Source: Spirosoma rhododendri
GTDB taxonomy: Bacteria; Bacteroidota; Bacteroidia; Cytophagales; Spirosomataceae
Direction of reading: 5' to 3'
Assembly: GCF_012849055.1 (NCBI RefSeq)
Contig: NZ_CP051677.1
Location: 5,037,001-5,101,000 of the forward strand
DNA length: 64,000 nt
Below the pieces are notes generated by a model. The model was not told the DNA's origin, made no database searches, and saw only the letters and a program-made list of their open reading frames with translations. The position numbers were made by a program, and so were the translations under genes. Shown here in pieces: positions 1 through 9,706 of the stretch (within the stretch, counting starts at the first letter, position 1; each line of letters begins with the position of its first letter).

Positions 1-1018
1 GGGTGCTGCCCCGGCTGTCGAGCGGTGTCTGACTGGCCACAAGCGTCGAAAATTGGGGTGAGTCGCCAGCGGCAGCGGCTCCCCATATGAGCAGGAAAAC
101 CCCGAAAAACGCGGGAGGCATCGATGAAAGTAGCGGCAGCAGTACCAGGCACAGCCCCGACGTCATGAGCAGGTAGCGAGCCACCCGGCTACTCCCGATC
201 TGCAACGCCCGAAACCCACCCAGCACACAACCCAGCATACCGGCGGCAATCGTCAGAAACGACCAGATGGGCACGTTCAGCGGCTCGGTCGAGTGCGATT
301 TGTTGTACAGGCCGATGAGCAGTGGCAGAAACGCCCAGACCGTGTACAACTCCCACATGTGGCCGAAATAGCCCAGCATCGCCGGGCGAAATGCCGAGGG
401 CTGAAACAGTGTACGAAGGGTGTTGACCTGAAACCGAACGCGCTGCCCCGACACGGGTTTCGACGGTACGACCAGAAACAGAAGCAGCCCCCCGCCAATG
501 GCCAGTCCGCTTACGGCCAGCATCAAACTCCGGTATGGCAGGGTCGTACCCAGCCCACGCAGCAGATGCGGAAACGCCGTACCGAGCACCAGCGCCCCCA
601 CCAGAAAGCCCATCGCCCGGCCCAGCACCGGCCGAAACCAGTCGGCGGCCAGTTTCATCCCGACGGGGTAAACGCCGGCCAGAAAAAAGCCTGTCAGCAC
701 CCGGCTTGTCAGCACGGTTTCGGCCCGGAGCGGTACAAACAGCCAGCCGACGTTAGCCAGAGCTGCCAGCACCACCGACAGCAGAAACACCCGCGTTGTG
801 GGGAAACGGTCGGGCAACGCCAGCAGGGCGTACACAAGCGTACCGCTGATAAAGCCAATCTGCACCGCCGACGTAATCCAGCCGTTCAGGCCGGGGCTGT
901 TGAGCAAGGGCTGGAGATCGGGAAGAATCGCGTTTCCGGCAAACCAGAGCGACGTTCCGGCAAATTGCGCCAGCACGATCACCGGCAACCGGGCACGGAC
1001 GAGTAAGGAATCAGGCAT
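1..1018 (-). CDS. MFS transporter (3' end outside window)
   Basis: The frame is open from an ATG at 1018 to the left edge, giving 339 codons without a stop, so the C-terminus is missing. The translation is very hydrophobic with many membrane segments. It begins MPDSLLVRARLPVIVLAQFA and has short basic loops between helices (for example DRFPTTR and DWFRPVLGRAMG), the usual pattern of a major facilitator superfamily secondary transporter. The substrate cannot be told. A TATCTTTG box on the minus strand (1022-1029) lies only 3 bases before the ATG, so the transcript may be nearly leaderless. The family-A inverted repeat at 1053-1152 separates it from the next gene. Confidence 0.8.
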   Translation of the reverse strand, partial: MPDSLLVRARLPVIVLAQFAGTSLWFAGNAILPDLQPLLNSPGLNGWITSAVQIGFISGTLVYALLALPDRFPTTRVFLLSVVLAALANVGWLFVPLRAETVLTSRVLTGFFLAGVYPVGMKLAADWFRPVLGRAMGFLVGALVLGTAFPHLLRGLGTTLPYRSLMLAVSGLAIGGGLLLFLVVPSKPVSGQRVRFQVNTLRTLFQPSAFRPAMLGYFGHMWELYTVWAFLPLLIGLYNKSHSTEPLNVPIWSFLTIAAGMLGCVLGGFRALQIGSSRVARYLLMTSGLCLVLLPLLSSMPPAFFGVFLLIWGAAAAGDSPQFSTLVASQTPLDSRGST

Positions 1019-1052
1019 GGCCAAAGATAGCGGCCCGGCTCCGATCTGCTGT

Positions 1053-1152
1053 TGTCTCCGGCAGCATCCCTGCTGTCGGGCTACAATAACGGCTGGCACG
1101 AGGTCGCGCCTATTTAGCCTTCGGCTCGACAGCAGGGATGCTGCCGGAGACA
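1053..1152. repeat. REP-doublet inverted repeat, family A
   Basis: Two perfectly complementary 26-base arms (1053-1078 and 1127-1152) enclose a 48-base spacer. Each arm is itself a small imperfect palindrome (CGGCAGCA, short loop, TGCTGTCG), so the unit is two REP-like hairpins in opposite orientation, the layout called a REPIN. A second member lies at 60909-61007. The element is intergenic, between the MFS gene and the small secreted protein. No RAYT transposase is in the window. Confidence 0.8.
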
Positions 1153-1162
1153 ATGCACAGCT

Positions 1163-1600
1163 TTACATCTGATCAGTGTCCGTGCTGTCTGCACTGGCAG
1201 CCCCTCCGCGACCAGACCGACGGTGCCCTTTCATGGCGCTGTATTTCGTGAACTGATCGGGTGTCAGGATACCTTTAAGCTGTGCCTTGAAATCGTCGGC
1301 GTTGGCTTTCAGTGCTTTCGCTTTGGTGCGATTATCGTCGGGGCTGGCTTGGATCCCGTCGATTTTCTGGGCACGGGTTAGCGCAACCGCGTAGACTTTC
1401 TGCGACGTTGCCTGATCCAGACCCAGTTCTTTCGTCATCCGGTCGGTCATTTTCTGCGCGCGAATGCTGGGGTCGGCCATTTTCTGACCCTGTCTGGTGC
1501 CTTGCTGATGCGGCACGGTCGACATGGGGGCTTGTTGGGCCAGCGATGGCAGTGAAAGCAGTGCGCAAAGCAGCCCGGTGTAAGCAAGTTTGGTAAGCAT
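1163..1600 (-). CDS. small secreted protein, helical, DUF4890/Spy-like
   Basis: The product is 145 residues. It starts at the ATG at 1600, which gives a clean signal peptide (MLTKLAYTGLLCALLSLPSLAQQ); the frame continues upstream only through alternative starts. The mature part is charged and helical, with a repeat of the type DRMTKELGLDQATSQKVYA followed by LKGILTPDQFTKYSAMKGHR. This resembles the LTxxQ pattern of small periplasmic Spy/CpxP-like proteins and Bacteroidetes DUF4890 proteins. The tail is rich in Arg, Gly, Ser and Asp. A periplasmic, possibly chaperone or stress role is inferred from the pattern only. It stands alone between two inverted repeats. Confidence 0.65.
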   Translation of the reverse strand: MLTKLAYTGLLCALLSLPSLAQQAPMSTVPHQQGTRQGQKMADPSIRAQKMTDRMTKELGLDQATSQKVYAVALTRAQKIDGIQASPDDNRTKAKALKANADDFKAQLKGILTPDQFTKYSAMKGHRRSGRGGAASADSTDTDQM

Positions 1601-1688
1601 GATCGTGATGGTTGTTTCTTCGTAAGACGAGCGATCGACCCGGTAGTTTAGCCAGTTACGCTTATTTAATTGACTGTTAATCGCTGTG

Positions 1689-1817
1689 TAGCCTGGACCG
1701 GCCACCGCGTGGGTCTACGTCCGGGTGGACGCGATAGCAGCCTGCAAAGCTTCCGCTTACAGTAATTGCCCTGACGGGCACCCGGACGTGGACCCATGCG
1801 GTGGCCGGTTCAGGCTA
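1689..1817. repeat. inverted repeat, family B
   Basis: Arms of about 40 bases (1689-1729 and 1779-1817) are nearly complementary. The left arm begins TAGCCTGGACCGGCCACC and ends GTCCGGGTG. The element at 12096-12196 shares the outer TAGCCTGGAC and inner GTCCGGGTGG but differs in between, and in each case both arms changed together. It lies upstream of the small secreted protein and overlaps that frame's unused alternative start. Confidence 0.75.
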
Positions 1818-1832
1818 CATCTACACAGGCTA

Positions 1833-1882
1833 CAAACACAAATCCCCTGACCAGCGAGACTAGTCAGGGGATTTGTGTTTGG
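1833..1882 (-). terminator. terminator-like hairpin after the RND operon
   Basis: An 18-base perfect stem (AAACACAAATCCCCTGAC at 1834-1851 and its complement at 1863-1880) with an 11-base loop sits 12 bases beyond the stop of the RND permease. Read on the minus strand it ends in a short T-rich stretch, TTTGTGTTTG. It most likely ends the efflux operon transcript. Confidence 0.65.
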
Positions 1883-1893
1883 CGAGCCAGCCG

Positions 1894-4800
1894 TTACTTG
1901 TCAACCATCTGCGGTTGCTCTTCGGGCTGCTCTTCGTTTGCTTTCTTTTTCTCAGCGTTTTTCTTCAGCTCCTCCAGCCCTTTCTTACCGTAAGCCAGCC
2001 GCGTGATACCCACGTACAACACCGGCACGACGAAGATAGCCAGCGAGGTAGCCGCCAGCATACCACCCAGTACCGTCCGGCCGATGGTGGCGCGGGCAAC
2101 ACCACCCGCCCCACTCGCGAGCGCCAGCGGGAACACGCCCAGAATAAACGCCAGCGAAGTCATCAGAATCGGGCGCAGTCGGAGCCGGACCGCTTCGAGT
2201 GTCGAGTCCAGCAGATCCTCACCCTTATCGACCCGCTCTTTGGCGAACTCCACAATCAGGATCGCGTTTTTCGCAGCCAGACCAATCAGCGTAATCAGAC
2301 CAATCTGCGCGTAGACGTTGTTGGTCAGGTACGGGAACAGAATCAGCGCGATAATGGCACCCAGCGCACCAATCGGCACCGACAGCAGAACGGAGAATGG
2401 TACTGACCAGCTTTCGTAGAGTGCCGCCAGGAACAGGAATACGAAGGCAACACTCAGCGCGAAGATGTACACCGAACTGCTGCCCGCGTTAATCTCCTCG
2501 CGGCTCAGGCCCGAAAAGTCGTAGGCATATCCCTCCGGCAGCGTCTGCGCGGCCACTTCGCGCAGCGCGTCGTTGGCCTGCGAACTACTGTACCCCGGTG
2601 CCGACTGACCGTTGACCTCCACCGACCGGAACAGGTTGAAGTGCGAGATGAGCGGAGCATTTTCAATCACCGTTGTTTTCGCAACGGCGGTCATCGGCAG
2701 CAGCTGCCCGGCCTGATTCCGCACGTAAAACTGGCTGATGTCGCGCACGTCGGTACGGAACGAAGTGTCGGCCTGCGCCACAACCCGGAACTTACGACCG
2801 TAAATAATGAAGTCGTTGATGTACTGACTACCCAAATACGTTTGCAGGGTTCGGTAAACATCAGACACACTGACGCCCAGCTTTTTCGCCTTGTCGCGGT
2901 CGACATCGACGCGGTAAGCGGGCGATTTGGCGGTGAAGTACGAGTAAGCCCGACCGATCTCCGGCCGCTTCTGAAGGGCCGCCAGGAAGTTCTGCGTCAC
3001 GTTGTCGAACGCCTGCACATCGTCGTTGGTTTGCCGCTGCTGTATCTCAAACGTAAAACCCGACGACTGACCCAAACCCGGAATAGCCGGGGGTTGCAGC
3101 ACCTGCACCCGGGCATCGTTCAGGCCGGCAAAAATCTTCTGGAGCTTCACCACCAGCGAATCGGCCTGCATGTTCCGCTCGGTTCGTTCTTCCCACGGCT
3201 TAAGCTGCATAAACACCGTACCGCTGTTCGATTTCGACGCAAACGTGATGGCGTTCAGACCGCCCAGCGCGGCAAAGTGATTGACGAACGGCTGTTGCTT
3301 CAGCGTGGCCATCATCTTGTTGAGCACTTCCAGACTTCGGGTGGTCGAAGCGGCTTCCGGTATTTCGTAGGTGACGATCAGACGACCTTCATCCTCCGTC
3401 GGAATAAAGCCTGTTGGCTTGGCACGGAACAGAAATACGGTACCGACATAGACAGCGATCAGCCCGATAATCACCAGCGGAGTAGCTTTGATGAGCCGTT
3501 TCACCCCGTTGGTGTACGAATCCGATACCCGCCCAAACCACTGGTTAAACTTGTAGAAAAACTTGTTCAGACCCGTCGAATTTTCGTCGATCCGTTCTTC
3601 TTTCAGCAGCAGTGTACACAGGGCAGGCGTCAGCGAGAGGGCCACGAATGCCGAGATAAGCACCGACACAGCGATGGTAATGGCGAACTGCTGATACAAC
3701 CGCCCGACGATACCCGGAATAAAGCCCACCGGCACGAACACAGCCGCCAGAATCAGGGCGATGGCGATAACCGGGGCCGAAATTTCGCGCATGGCCTCCA
3801 CCGTCGCTTCCTTCGGCGTTTTGCCCCGGTCAATGTTGGCCTGCACGGCTTCGACCACCACAATGGCATCATCGACGACGATACCAATGGCCAGTACGAA
3901 CGCAAAGAGTGTCAGTGTGTTGATCGTGAATCCGAGCGGTATGAACAGCGCGAACGTACCGACGATAGACACCGGAATAGCCAGCAGTGTGATGAGCGTA
4001 GCCCGCCAGCTTTGCAGAAACAGGAATACGACCAGTACGACCAGAATAAGCGCTTCGACCAGTGTTTCGACCACTTCCGAAATCGACACCTGAATAACCG
4101 ATACCGACTCAAACGGCACTACGTAATTGATGTCTTTGGGAAAGGTCTTTTTCAGCTGATCCATCGCTGCGTATACCCCTTTCGCCGTTTCAAGCGCGTT
4201 ACTGCCCGGCAACTGATACACCAGCAGGTACGACGCCCGCTTACCATCGACAAACGAGTTGCTGGCGTAGGAGAACTTACCGAGCTGCACACGCGCAACA
4301 TCTTCAAGCCGCACCAGCGCGCCTTTACTCGGGTCGCTACGGACAATAATCTGCTGGAACTCGCTCTCTTTGCTGAGTCGGCTGTTGGTAAAGACGGTGT
4401 ACTCGAACGCCTGCGAACTGGGCTGTGGCGGGCCACCCACCGACCCACCGGCTACCTGTAGGTTTTGCTCCTGCAAGGCCGCCGTTACATCAGACGGGGT
4501 CATGCCCAGCTGCGCCAGCTTGTCGGGCTGGAGCCAGATTCGCATACTGAAATCGTCGGCCCGGCTGAAAATATCGCCCACGCCCGGCACCCGCAGCAAA
4601 GCGTCGCGGATGTAAATGTTGACGTAGTTGTCGAGAAACGAAACGTTGTGAGTGCCATTGGGCGAATAAAGCGCCACCAGCATAAACAGCGACGGGTTAC
4701 GCTTCCGCACCGTCACGCCAAGCCGGGTTACCTCTTCGGGAATCTGGGGCGTCGCGATACCGACGCGGTTCTGCACGTCGAGGGCTGCGATGTTTACGTC

Positions 4801-5094
4801 GGTGCCTACTTTAAAGGTCACGTTCATCGTCATCCGCCCATCGTTGGTGGCGTTGGTTTGCAGGTAGTCCATACCCGGCGTACCGTTGACCTGCGTTTCG
4901 ATGGGCGTTGCTACGGTCTGTTCCACCGTCTGGGCATCGGCCCCGGTATAGTTACTCGTCACCTGCACCACCGGCGGAGTAATGTCGGGGTACTGACTGA
5001 CAGGCAGCGTCAGCAGGGCCAGCACGCCCAGTGCCACAATGACAATGGACGCCACAATGGCCGTGACGGGTCGGTTGATGAATACTTCAAACAT
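1894..5094 (-). CDS. RND efflux permease, AcrB/HAE1 type
   Basis: This is a 1066-residue inner-membrane proton-driven pump subunit of the hydrophobic/amphiphilic efflux (HAE1) family, the usual length for AcrB/MexB. The N-terminus (MFEVFINRPVTAIVASIVIV) is the first transmembrane helix. The proton-relay aspartates are in VVDDAIVVVEA near residue 408, and the matching lysine is in GLAAKNAILIVEF near 940, as in AcrB. Two large periplasmic loops separate the helix groups. The C-terminal tail is Lys/Glu/Gln-rich. It is the third gene of a tolC-acrA-acrB type operon, separated from the adaptor by inverted repeat family C. Substrates cannot be read from sequence. Confidence 0.95.
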   Translation of the reverse strand: MFEVFINRPVTAIVASIVIVALGVLALLTLPVSQYPDITPPVVQVTSNYTGADAQTVEQTVATPIETQVNGTPGMDYLQTNATNDGRMTMNVTFKVGTDVNIAALDVQNRVGIATPQIPEEVTRLGVTVRKRNPSLFMLVALYSPNGTHNVSFLDNYVNIYIRDALLRVPGVGDIFSRADDFSMRIWLQPDKLAQLGMTPSDVTAALQEQNLQVAGGSVGGPPQPSSQAFEYTVFTNSRLSKESEFQQIIVRSDPSKGALVRLEDVARVQLGKFSYASNSFVDGKRASYLLVYQLPGSNALETAKGVYAAMDQLKKTFPKDINYVVPFESVSVIQVSISEVVETLVEALILVVLVVFLFLQSWRATLITLLAIPVSIVGTFALFIPLGFTINTLTLFAFVLAIGIVVDDAIVVVEAVQANIDRGKTPKEATVEAMREISAPVIAIALILAAVFVPVGFIPGIVGRLYQQFAITIAVSVLISAFVALSLTPALCTLLLKEERIDENSTGLNKFFYKFNQWFGRVSDSYTNGVKRLIKATPLVIIGLIAVYVGTVFLFRAKPTGFIPTEDEGRLIVTYEIPEAASTTRSLEVLNKMMATLKQQPFVNHFAALGGLNAITFASKSNSGTVFMQLKPWEERTERNMQADSLVVKLQKIFAGLNDARVQVLQPPAIPGLGQSSGFTFEIQQRQTNDDVQAFDNVTQNFLAALQKRPEIGRAYSYFTAKSPAYRVDVDRDKAKKLGVSVSDVYRTLQTYLGSQYINDFIIYGRKFRVVAQADTSFRTDVRDISQFYVRNQAGQLLPMTAVAKTTVIENAPLISHFNLFRSVEVNGQSAPGYSSSQANDALREVAAQTLPEGYAYDFSGLSREEINAGSSSVYIFALSVAFVFLFLAALYESWSVPFSVLLSVPIGALGAIIALILFPYLTNNVYAQIGLITLIGLAAKNAILIVEFAKERVDKGEDLLDSTLEAVRLRLRPILMTSLAFILGVFPLALASGAGGVARATIGRTVLGGMLAATSLAIFVVPVLYVGITRLAYGKKGLEELKKNAEKKKANEEQPEEQPQMVDK

Positions 5095-5098
5095 AAAT

Positions 5099-5185
5099 CA
5101 AAGAGTGAAAGAGCGAAAGACTGAAAGAGTGAAAGAGTGTCACACCAGATGGCCGCTCTTTCGCTCTTTCACTCATTCGCTCTTT
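5099..5185. repeat. inverted repeat, family C (GAGTGAAAGAGCGAAAG)
   Basis: The left arm carries tandem GAGTGAAAGAGCGAAAG units (5101-5138). The right arm (5154-5185) is their approximate complement and runs into the last codons of the adaptor gene. It fills the gap between the second and third genes of the efflux operon. A half-copy without a partner arm lies at 42774-42810. Confidence 0.65.
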
Positions 5186-6300
5186 GGATTGTTCGTGACC
5201 TTTACCTTCGCGCCTTCCTTTACTTTCTGCGTGCCTTCCGTTACGATCATTTCGCCTTCGTTCAGGCCGTTTTTCACGATGACCTTATCGTTGATCCGGG
5301 CACCCAGCGTCACTTTCTTCTGCGTCACCTTGCTGCTGTCGCCCACGACGTAGACGAAGTACTCACTCATCTGCTCGGTTACGGCTTTGTACGGGATCAG
5401 CAGTTGCTGCCCCGGCGTCTGATTCCGCACCCGCAGGTTGACGTTTTGCCCGACCTTCAGCTGATTCTTCGGGTTCGGAAACGCAATACGTACACGCAGG
5501 GTACCGGTCTGCGGGTCGACGGCCCGGTCTACGATACGGATGGAGCCGGGATACGCGTACTGCGCGTTGTTGGGCAACATGAGCAAAAACGTCGAGTCTC
5601 CGCCCTTGCTGGCACTGTTTTGCAACGCGGTAAAACGCGGTATCTGCGTCTCATCGATCTGCACATCGGCCGACAACGGGTTATCGGCCGAGATCGTGTT
5701 CAGCGGCAATCCACCGCCGGGGGCCACGGCCGCGCCGAGCCGCACCTGCGAAATACCGATCGTGCCGTCCAGCGGTGCGTAAATCGTGGTGTATTTCAGG
5801 TTTGTGGCGACTTGCTGAATGTTTGCCTGAGCCGCTGCTACCTGCATACGGGTGGCTTCCAGCGACGCATTGGCATTGTCGACCACCTGCCGGGCAATGG
5901 CGTCCTGCTTTTCCAGGGTTGCATAGCGGTCGGCATCTTTCTGCGCCCGGTTGAGGTTAGCCTTCTGCACGTTCAGGTTGGCCACCGCCTGATCGTAACC
6001 GGCGCGATACTGCTGCGGATCGATGCTGTAGAGCTTCTGCCCGCGCGTTACGTGCTGCCCATCTTCAAAGAAAATACCGGTGATGTTGCCCGACACCTGC
6101 GGCTGAATTTCGACCTCGCGAAACGCCGTAATCGTTGCGGGAAACTCGTCGTAATACGTTGCGTTCCCCTTTGTAACCGCCACCGCAGATACTGCCGTAG
6201 GCGGAGGGGCCTGCTGCTTTTTATCGTCTTTACCACCCCCGCATCCGGCCAGTGTTACGAGCCCTCCTAGTAGCAGTAATCGATAGTTACCCGTTGTCAT
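5173..6300 (-). CDS. RND periplasmic adaptor (membrane fusion protein), lipoprotein
   Basis: The product is 375 residues and bridges the inner-membrane pump and the outer-membrane channel. A lipoprotein signal ends in the lipobox LAGC at about residues 17-20. Next come a beta-strand/lipoyl half-motif (QPQVSGNITGIFFEDGQHV), a helical hairpin with many Ala and Gln (AVANLNVQKANLNRAQKDAD), the second lipoyl half (TTIYAPLDGTIGISQVRLGA) and beta-barrel domains. This order is typical of the AcrA/MexA family. It is the middle gene of the operon. The C-terminus overlaps the right arm of repeat C, so the last residues may have been shaped by that element. Confidence 0.93.
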   Translation of the reverse strand: MTTGNYRLLLLGGLVTLAGCGGGKDDKKQQAPPPTAVSAVAVTKGNATYYDEFPATITAFREVEIQPQVSGNITGIFFEDGQHVTRGQKLYSIDPQQYRAGYDQAVANLNVQKANLNRAQKDADRYATLEKQDAIARQVVDNANASLEATRMQVAAAQANIQQVATNLKYTTIYAPLDGTIGISQVRLGAAVAPGGGLPLNTISADNPLSADVQIDETQIPRFTALQNSASKGGDSTFLLMLPNNAQYAYPGSIRIVDRAVDPQTGTLRVRIAFPNPKNQLKVGQNVNLRVRNQTPGQQLLIPYKAVTEQMSEYFVYVVGDSSKVTQKKVTLGARINDKVIVKNGLNEGEMIVTEGTQKVKEGAKVKVTNNPKSE

Positions 6301-6317
6301 AACGTAATTTACCTTTG

Positions 6318-6399
6318 AGTTTAAGGTTTGTAGTTCAACGTTTAAGGTTGTTTCGTCTCTTGCCCAAAACCTTGAACAGTAAACCGTAGACCTTAAACC
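6318..6399. repeat. inverted repeat, family D
   Basis: The left arm (6318-6350) reads TTTAAGGTTTGTAGTTCAACG and onward. The right arm (about 6365-6399) is its imperfect complement and ends in CCTTAAAC. Other members with different arms lie at 38757-38856, 47145-47235 and 50087-50162. This one separates the tolC-like and acrA-like genes. Confidence 0.65.
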
Positions 6400-6404
6400 A
6401 ATTA

Positions 6405-7745
6405 TTAAAATCTATACTCGCCCAACGCGCGGAGCACGTCGACGCGGCTGACCAGCACCTGATACAAGGCGTTGAACACGTTGAGTCGCGCGGTACGCAG
6501 GTCGGCTTCGGCAACGGTCACGTCGAGATACGCCCGGACGCCGGAGCGATACTGTAAATTGATAATGCGGTAGTTGTCCTGCGCCAGTTGCTGATTGGCT
6601 ACCAGCGCGTAATAGTTCGCCAGATTGCCTTTGTACACCGACAGGGCCTGCGCATATTCCGCGTCGACGCTGTTGGTCAGCGACACAAAATCCCAGTCGA
6701 GCCGCTTTACCTGAAGCTCAGCGATACGCAGTTGCTGCACCCGGCGACCGCCCTGAAAAATGGGCAGCACCACCGACAGCCCGATCAGCGAGTTTGGAAA
6801 CACCTGACTGTACAACTGGGTAAACGTGTTGTTCTGATACTGAAAATTGTAGTTGGCAATGGCCGACACCGACGGCAGGTAAGCCCAGCGGGCGTAGCGT
6901 ACGTTGGCGTCGAGCAATTCGCGCTGCGTCCGTAGCTGTTGATATTCTACCCGACTTGCCGGATTAGCCAGCTGGGTGGTGTCGAGCGCCGTGTCGCGGA
7001 CCAGCTGTGTGGTGTCGTAGGCAACACCCAGATTAAGCGCCGGCGGGTAGCCCATGTACTGTTTGAGCACCTGAATCTTGGCCCCCACCAAATCGGTGTA
7101 TTGCTTCCGCTGAGCCAGCGCGTTGTTCAGCGCCACCTGTGCGCGCTGCGGGTCGGTTTTGTCGACTACCCCACTCTGGTATTGATTCGAGGCATCTCGC
7201 AGGCTGCGCTGTAGTCGCGTAATGTCTTCGGTGAGAATATCGGCTTGCCGTTGCGTCAGCACGGCATCGTAATAGGCTTTGCTGACATTGACAACTACGT
7301 CGATCTTGTTCAGCGTTGTTGTCTGAGCCGCCTGCACCCGGTAGGCGTCGGCGGTGCGGTTGGCAAGCAGCAGGTCGCGGCTGAGGATACTCTGCGACAG
7401 GGAAAAAGACGCGACCGACGTGTTTTGCGCGCCCAGCGTTACGTTCCGGCGTTCCCCGGTGGTAGCGTCGGGTATCTGGGTAACGGGCAGTTTCAGGTAG
7501 TGAATAAGTGAATAGCCGCTCGTCAGCTGCGGATACCAGCTCGACTGCGCAATTTTGATGTTGCGGTCAGCAATCTCCTGATCGATCAATGACTGACGAA
7601 CAATTGGATAATTAGTCAGTGCGTACAACAGGCAATCGTTCAAATACGCTCGTCTGGTCAGCGAATCGGTTGATTTCTGCGCCAGCAGCGGGTTTCCGAG
7701 GGTACTTAGCAGCACACAGAGAAGCCCAAAAATCCCTTTTTTCAT
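6405..7745 (-). CDS. TolC-family outer membrane efflux protein
   Basis: The product is 446 residues with a signal peptide (MKKGIFGLLCVLLSTLGNPLLA). The mature part has the duplicated TolC layout of long amphipathic helices rich in Gln, Asn and Ala with predicted strands between, including LYALTNYPIVRQSLIDQEIA near the start and VSRVDVLRALGEYRF at the end. It forms the outer-membrane channel of the tripartite efflux system and is the first gene of the operon. No local regulator gene adjoins. The upstream gap (7746-7885) before glnS is divergent and should hold promoters for both directions. Confidence 0.92.
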   Translation of the reverse strand: MKKGIFGLLCVLLSTLGNPLLAQKSTDSLTRRAYLNDCLLYALTNYPIVRQSLIDQEIADRNIKIAQSSWYPQLTSGYSLIHYLKLPVTQIPDATTGERRNVTLGAQNTSVASFSLSQSILSRDLLLANRTADAYRVQAAQTTTLNKIDVVVNVSKAYYDAVLTQRQADILTEDITRLQRSLRDASNQYQSGVVDKTDPQRAQVALNNALAQRKQYTDLVGAKIQVLKQYMGYPPALNLGVAYDTTQLVRDTALDTTQLANPASRVEYQQLRTQRELLDANVRYARWAYLPSVSAIANYNFQYQNNTFTQLYSQVFPNSLIGLSVVLPIFQGGRRVQQLRIAELQVKRLDWDFVSLTNSVDAEYAQALSVYKGNLANYYALVANQQLAQDNYRIINLQYRSGVRAYLDVTVAEADLRTARLNVFNALYQVLVSRVDVLRALGEYRF

Positions 7746-7885
7746 AACTTAATGAACAGCAGTACACGCCCGATGACCCGGATAGTCAATCTTGTGTACT
7801 ATCTATCAACTACCAGACGGCTACGTTTTGTTCGCAAGGGGCTAAAATTCTGCTACAATCGTCTATACGGGTATTGACGGGCCAA

Positions 7886-7917
7886 TTTGTCAAAGACGCC
7901 CATTCCCCGTAAATTTC
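7886..7917 (+). promoter_or_regulatory. Bacteroidetes-type promoter of glnS
   Basis: TTTG at 7886-7889, a 20-base spacer and TAAATTTC at 7910-7917 fit the Bacteroidetes consensus (TTTG, 17-23 bases, TAnnTTTG) with one mismatch in the last base. The box lies 26 bases before the chosen ATG at 7944, which argues against the longer frame beginning at a TTG inside the promoter. Confidence 0.5.
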
Positions 7918-7943
7918 GCCTTATTTACCAGTTTCCCCGACTC

Positions 7944-9665
7944 ATGACGGATGCCCACTACGACTCCGACGAACGTGCCGAACGCTCGTTAAATTTCATC
8001 GAACAGATTGTTGACGAAGACATTGCAGCCGGTAAAAACGGTGGCCGCGTACACACACGCTTTCCGCCCGAACCCAACGGCTACCTCCATATTGGTCATG
8101 CCAAATCCATTTGCCTGAACTTCGGTTTGGCGGATGAATACGGTGGGCAGACTAACCTCCGATTCGACGATACCAACCCCGTTACGGAAGACACCGAGTA
8201 CGTCGACTCAATCAAAAACGATGTACGCTGGCTGGGTTTCGAGTGGGAAAACGAGTTCTACGCATCGAATTATTTTGAGCAGATCTACCAGTTCGCTGAA
8301 TCGCTGATTCAGAAAGGACTGGCCTACGTCGATGATTCGACGGCTGAAGAAATTGCCGCGCAGAAAGGTACACCTACCGAGCCGGGTCGTCCCAGTCAAT
8401 ACCGTGACCGGAGCGTCGACGAAAACCTCGACCTGTTCCGCCGGATGCGCGCGGGCGACTACCCCGACGGGGCAAAAGTGCTGCGGGCGAAAGTCGATAT
8501 GGCGTCGCCGAACATGCAGCTGCGCGACCCGATCATCTACCGCATCAAACACGCGCACCACCACCGCACGGGCGACGCCTGGTGCATTTACCCGATGTAC
8601 GACTTCGCCCACGGGCAGTCGGACGCGATCGAGCATATCACCCATTCGCTCTGTACGCTGGAATTCGAGGTTCACCGCCCCCTCTACGAATGGTTCATTC
8701 AGAAGCTGGACCTCTTTCCGTCGCGGCAGATCGAGTTCGCCCGGCTCAACCTGACGTACACGGTGATGAGCAAGCGGAAGCTGAAGCAACTGGTTGAAGA
8801 GAAGCACGTCAGTGGCTGGGACGACCCCCGGATGCCGACCATCGCCGGTATTCGTCGGCGCGGCTACACGTCGGCCAGTATACGTGAGTTCTGCGACCGC
8901 ATCGGCATCGCCAAGCGCGATAACCTCATTGATGTGGGTCTGCTGGAATTCTGCATCCGCGAAGAGCTGAACCGGACGGCCCCCCGCCTGATGGCCGTGC
9001 TCGATGAGAAACCGCTAAAGCTGGTGATTACCAACTACGAGCTGGGCCGCGAGGAGATCATGCAGATCGAAAACAACCCCGAAGACCCGTCGGCGGGTGC
9101 GCGCGACGTGCCGTTCAGCCGGGAGGTGTATATCGAGCGTGACGATTTCATGGAGAACCCGCCGAAGAAATTCTTCCGGCTGTTTCCGGGTGGTATGGTC
9201 CGGCTGAAAGGCGCGTACATCATCAAGTGCGATGAAGTGGTGAAAGACAACGCCGGGGAGATTATCGAACTGCGCTGCTCGTACATTCCCGAAAGCCGCA
9301 GCGGTTCCGACACGTCGGGCATCAACGTCAAAGGCACGATTCACTGGGTATCGGTGCCGCACGCCGTCGAAGCCGAAGTCCGCTTGTACGATCGGCTGTT
9401 CTCGGTCGAGAACCCAGCCGCCGACGACCCGGAGGGCCGGCCCCGCGACTTCAAGGAGCTGATAAATCCCAACTCGCTCGAAACGGTCCGCGCCTTCGTC
9501 GAACCCGCGCTTGTCAAAGCGACTCGTAGCGGTTCGCTGACCAACGTACAGTTCATGCGCAAGGGCTACTTCATCCTCGATCAGGACTCCACCGACGCAC
9601 TCCCTGTCTTCAACCGCACTGTCACCCTCAAAGACGGCTGGGCCAAAGAGCAGAAGAAAGGGTAA
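7944..9665 (+). CDS. glnS: glutamine--tRNA ligase
   Basis: The product is 573 residues from the ATG at 7944; an upstream TTG at 7887 would add 19 residues but lies in the promoter. It is a class I synthetase that charges tRNA-Gln. The HIGH signature is in [20 protein letters not shown] near residue 49, and the KMSKS-like loop is VMSKRK near 274. The C-terminal half has the two beta-barrel anticodon-binding domains (from about residue 350), including [14 protein letters not shown] and [12 protein letters not shown]. Length and motif order match bacterial GlnRS throughout. It is monocistronic and followed by a hairpin at 9707-9755. Confidence 0.97.
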   Translation: MTDAHYDSDERAERSLNFIEQIVDEDIAAGKNGGRVHTRFPPEPNGYLHIGHAKSICLNFGLADEYGGQTNLRFDDTNPVTEDTEYVDSIKNDVRWLGFEWENEFYASNYFEQIYQFAESLIQKGLAYVDDSTAEEIAAQKGTPTEPGRPSQYRDRSVDENLDLFRRMRAGDYPDGAKVLRAKVDMASPNMQLRDPIIYRIKHAHHHRTGDAWCIYPMYDFAHGQSDAIEHITHSLCTLEFEVHRPLYEWFIQKLDLFPSRQIEFARLNLTYTVMSKRKLKQLVEEKHVSGWDDPRMPTIAGIRRRGYTSASIREFCDRIGIAKRDNLIDVGLLEFCIREELNRTAPRLMAVLDEKPLKLVITNYELGREEIMQIENNPEDPSAGARDVPFSREVYIERDDFMENPPKKFFRLFPGGMVRLKGAYIIKCDEVVKDNAGEIIELRCSYIPESRSGSDTSGINVKGTIHWVSVPHAVEAEVRLYDRLFSVENPAADDPEGRPRDFKELINPNSLETVRAFVEPALVKATRSGSLTNVQFMRKGYFILDQDSTDALPVFNRTVTLKDGWAKEQKKG

Positions 9666-9706
9666 ATCCTGTAAGGGTGAGTAATACTACTCCGATCTTA
9701 TTTCGG

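Noticed and set aside
2641..4461. 606-codon open frame opposite the RND permease
   Set aside because: The minus-strand permease is complete and has all family motifs; the plus-strand frame is rich in His, Arg and Gln with no domain, typical of antisense shadow in GC-rich DNA.
5039..5353. 104-codon plus-strand frame across repeat C
   Set aside because: It is built from the repeat and the antisense of two efflux genes.
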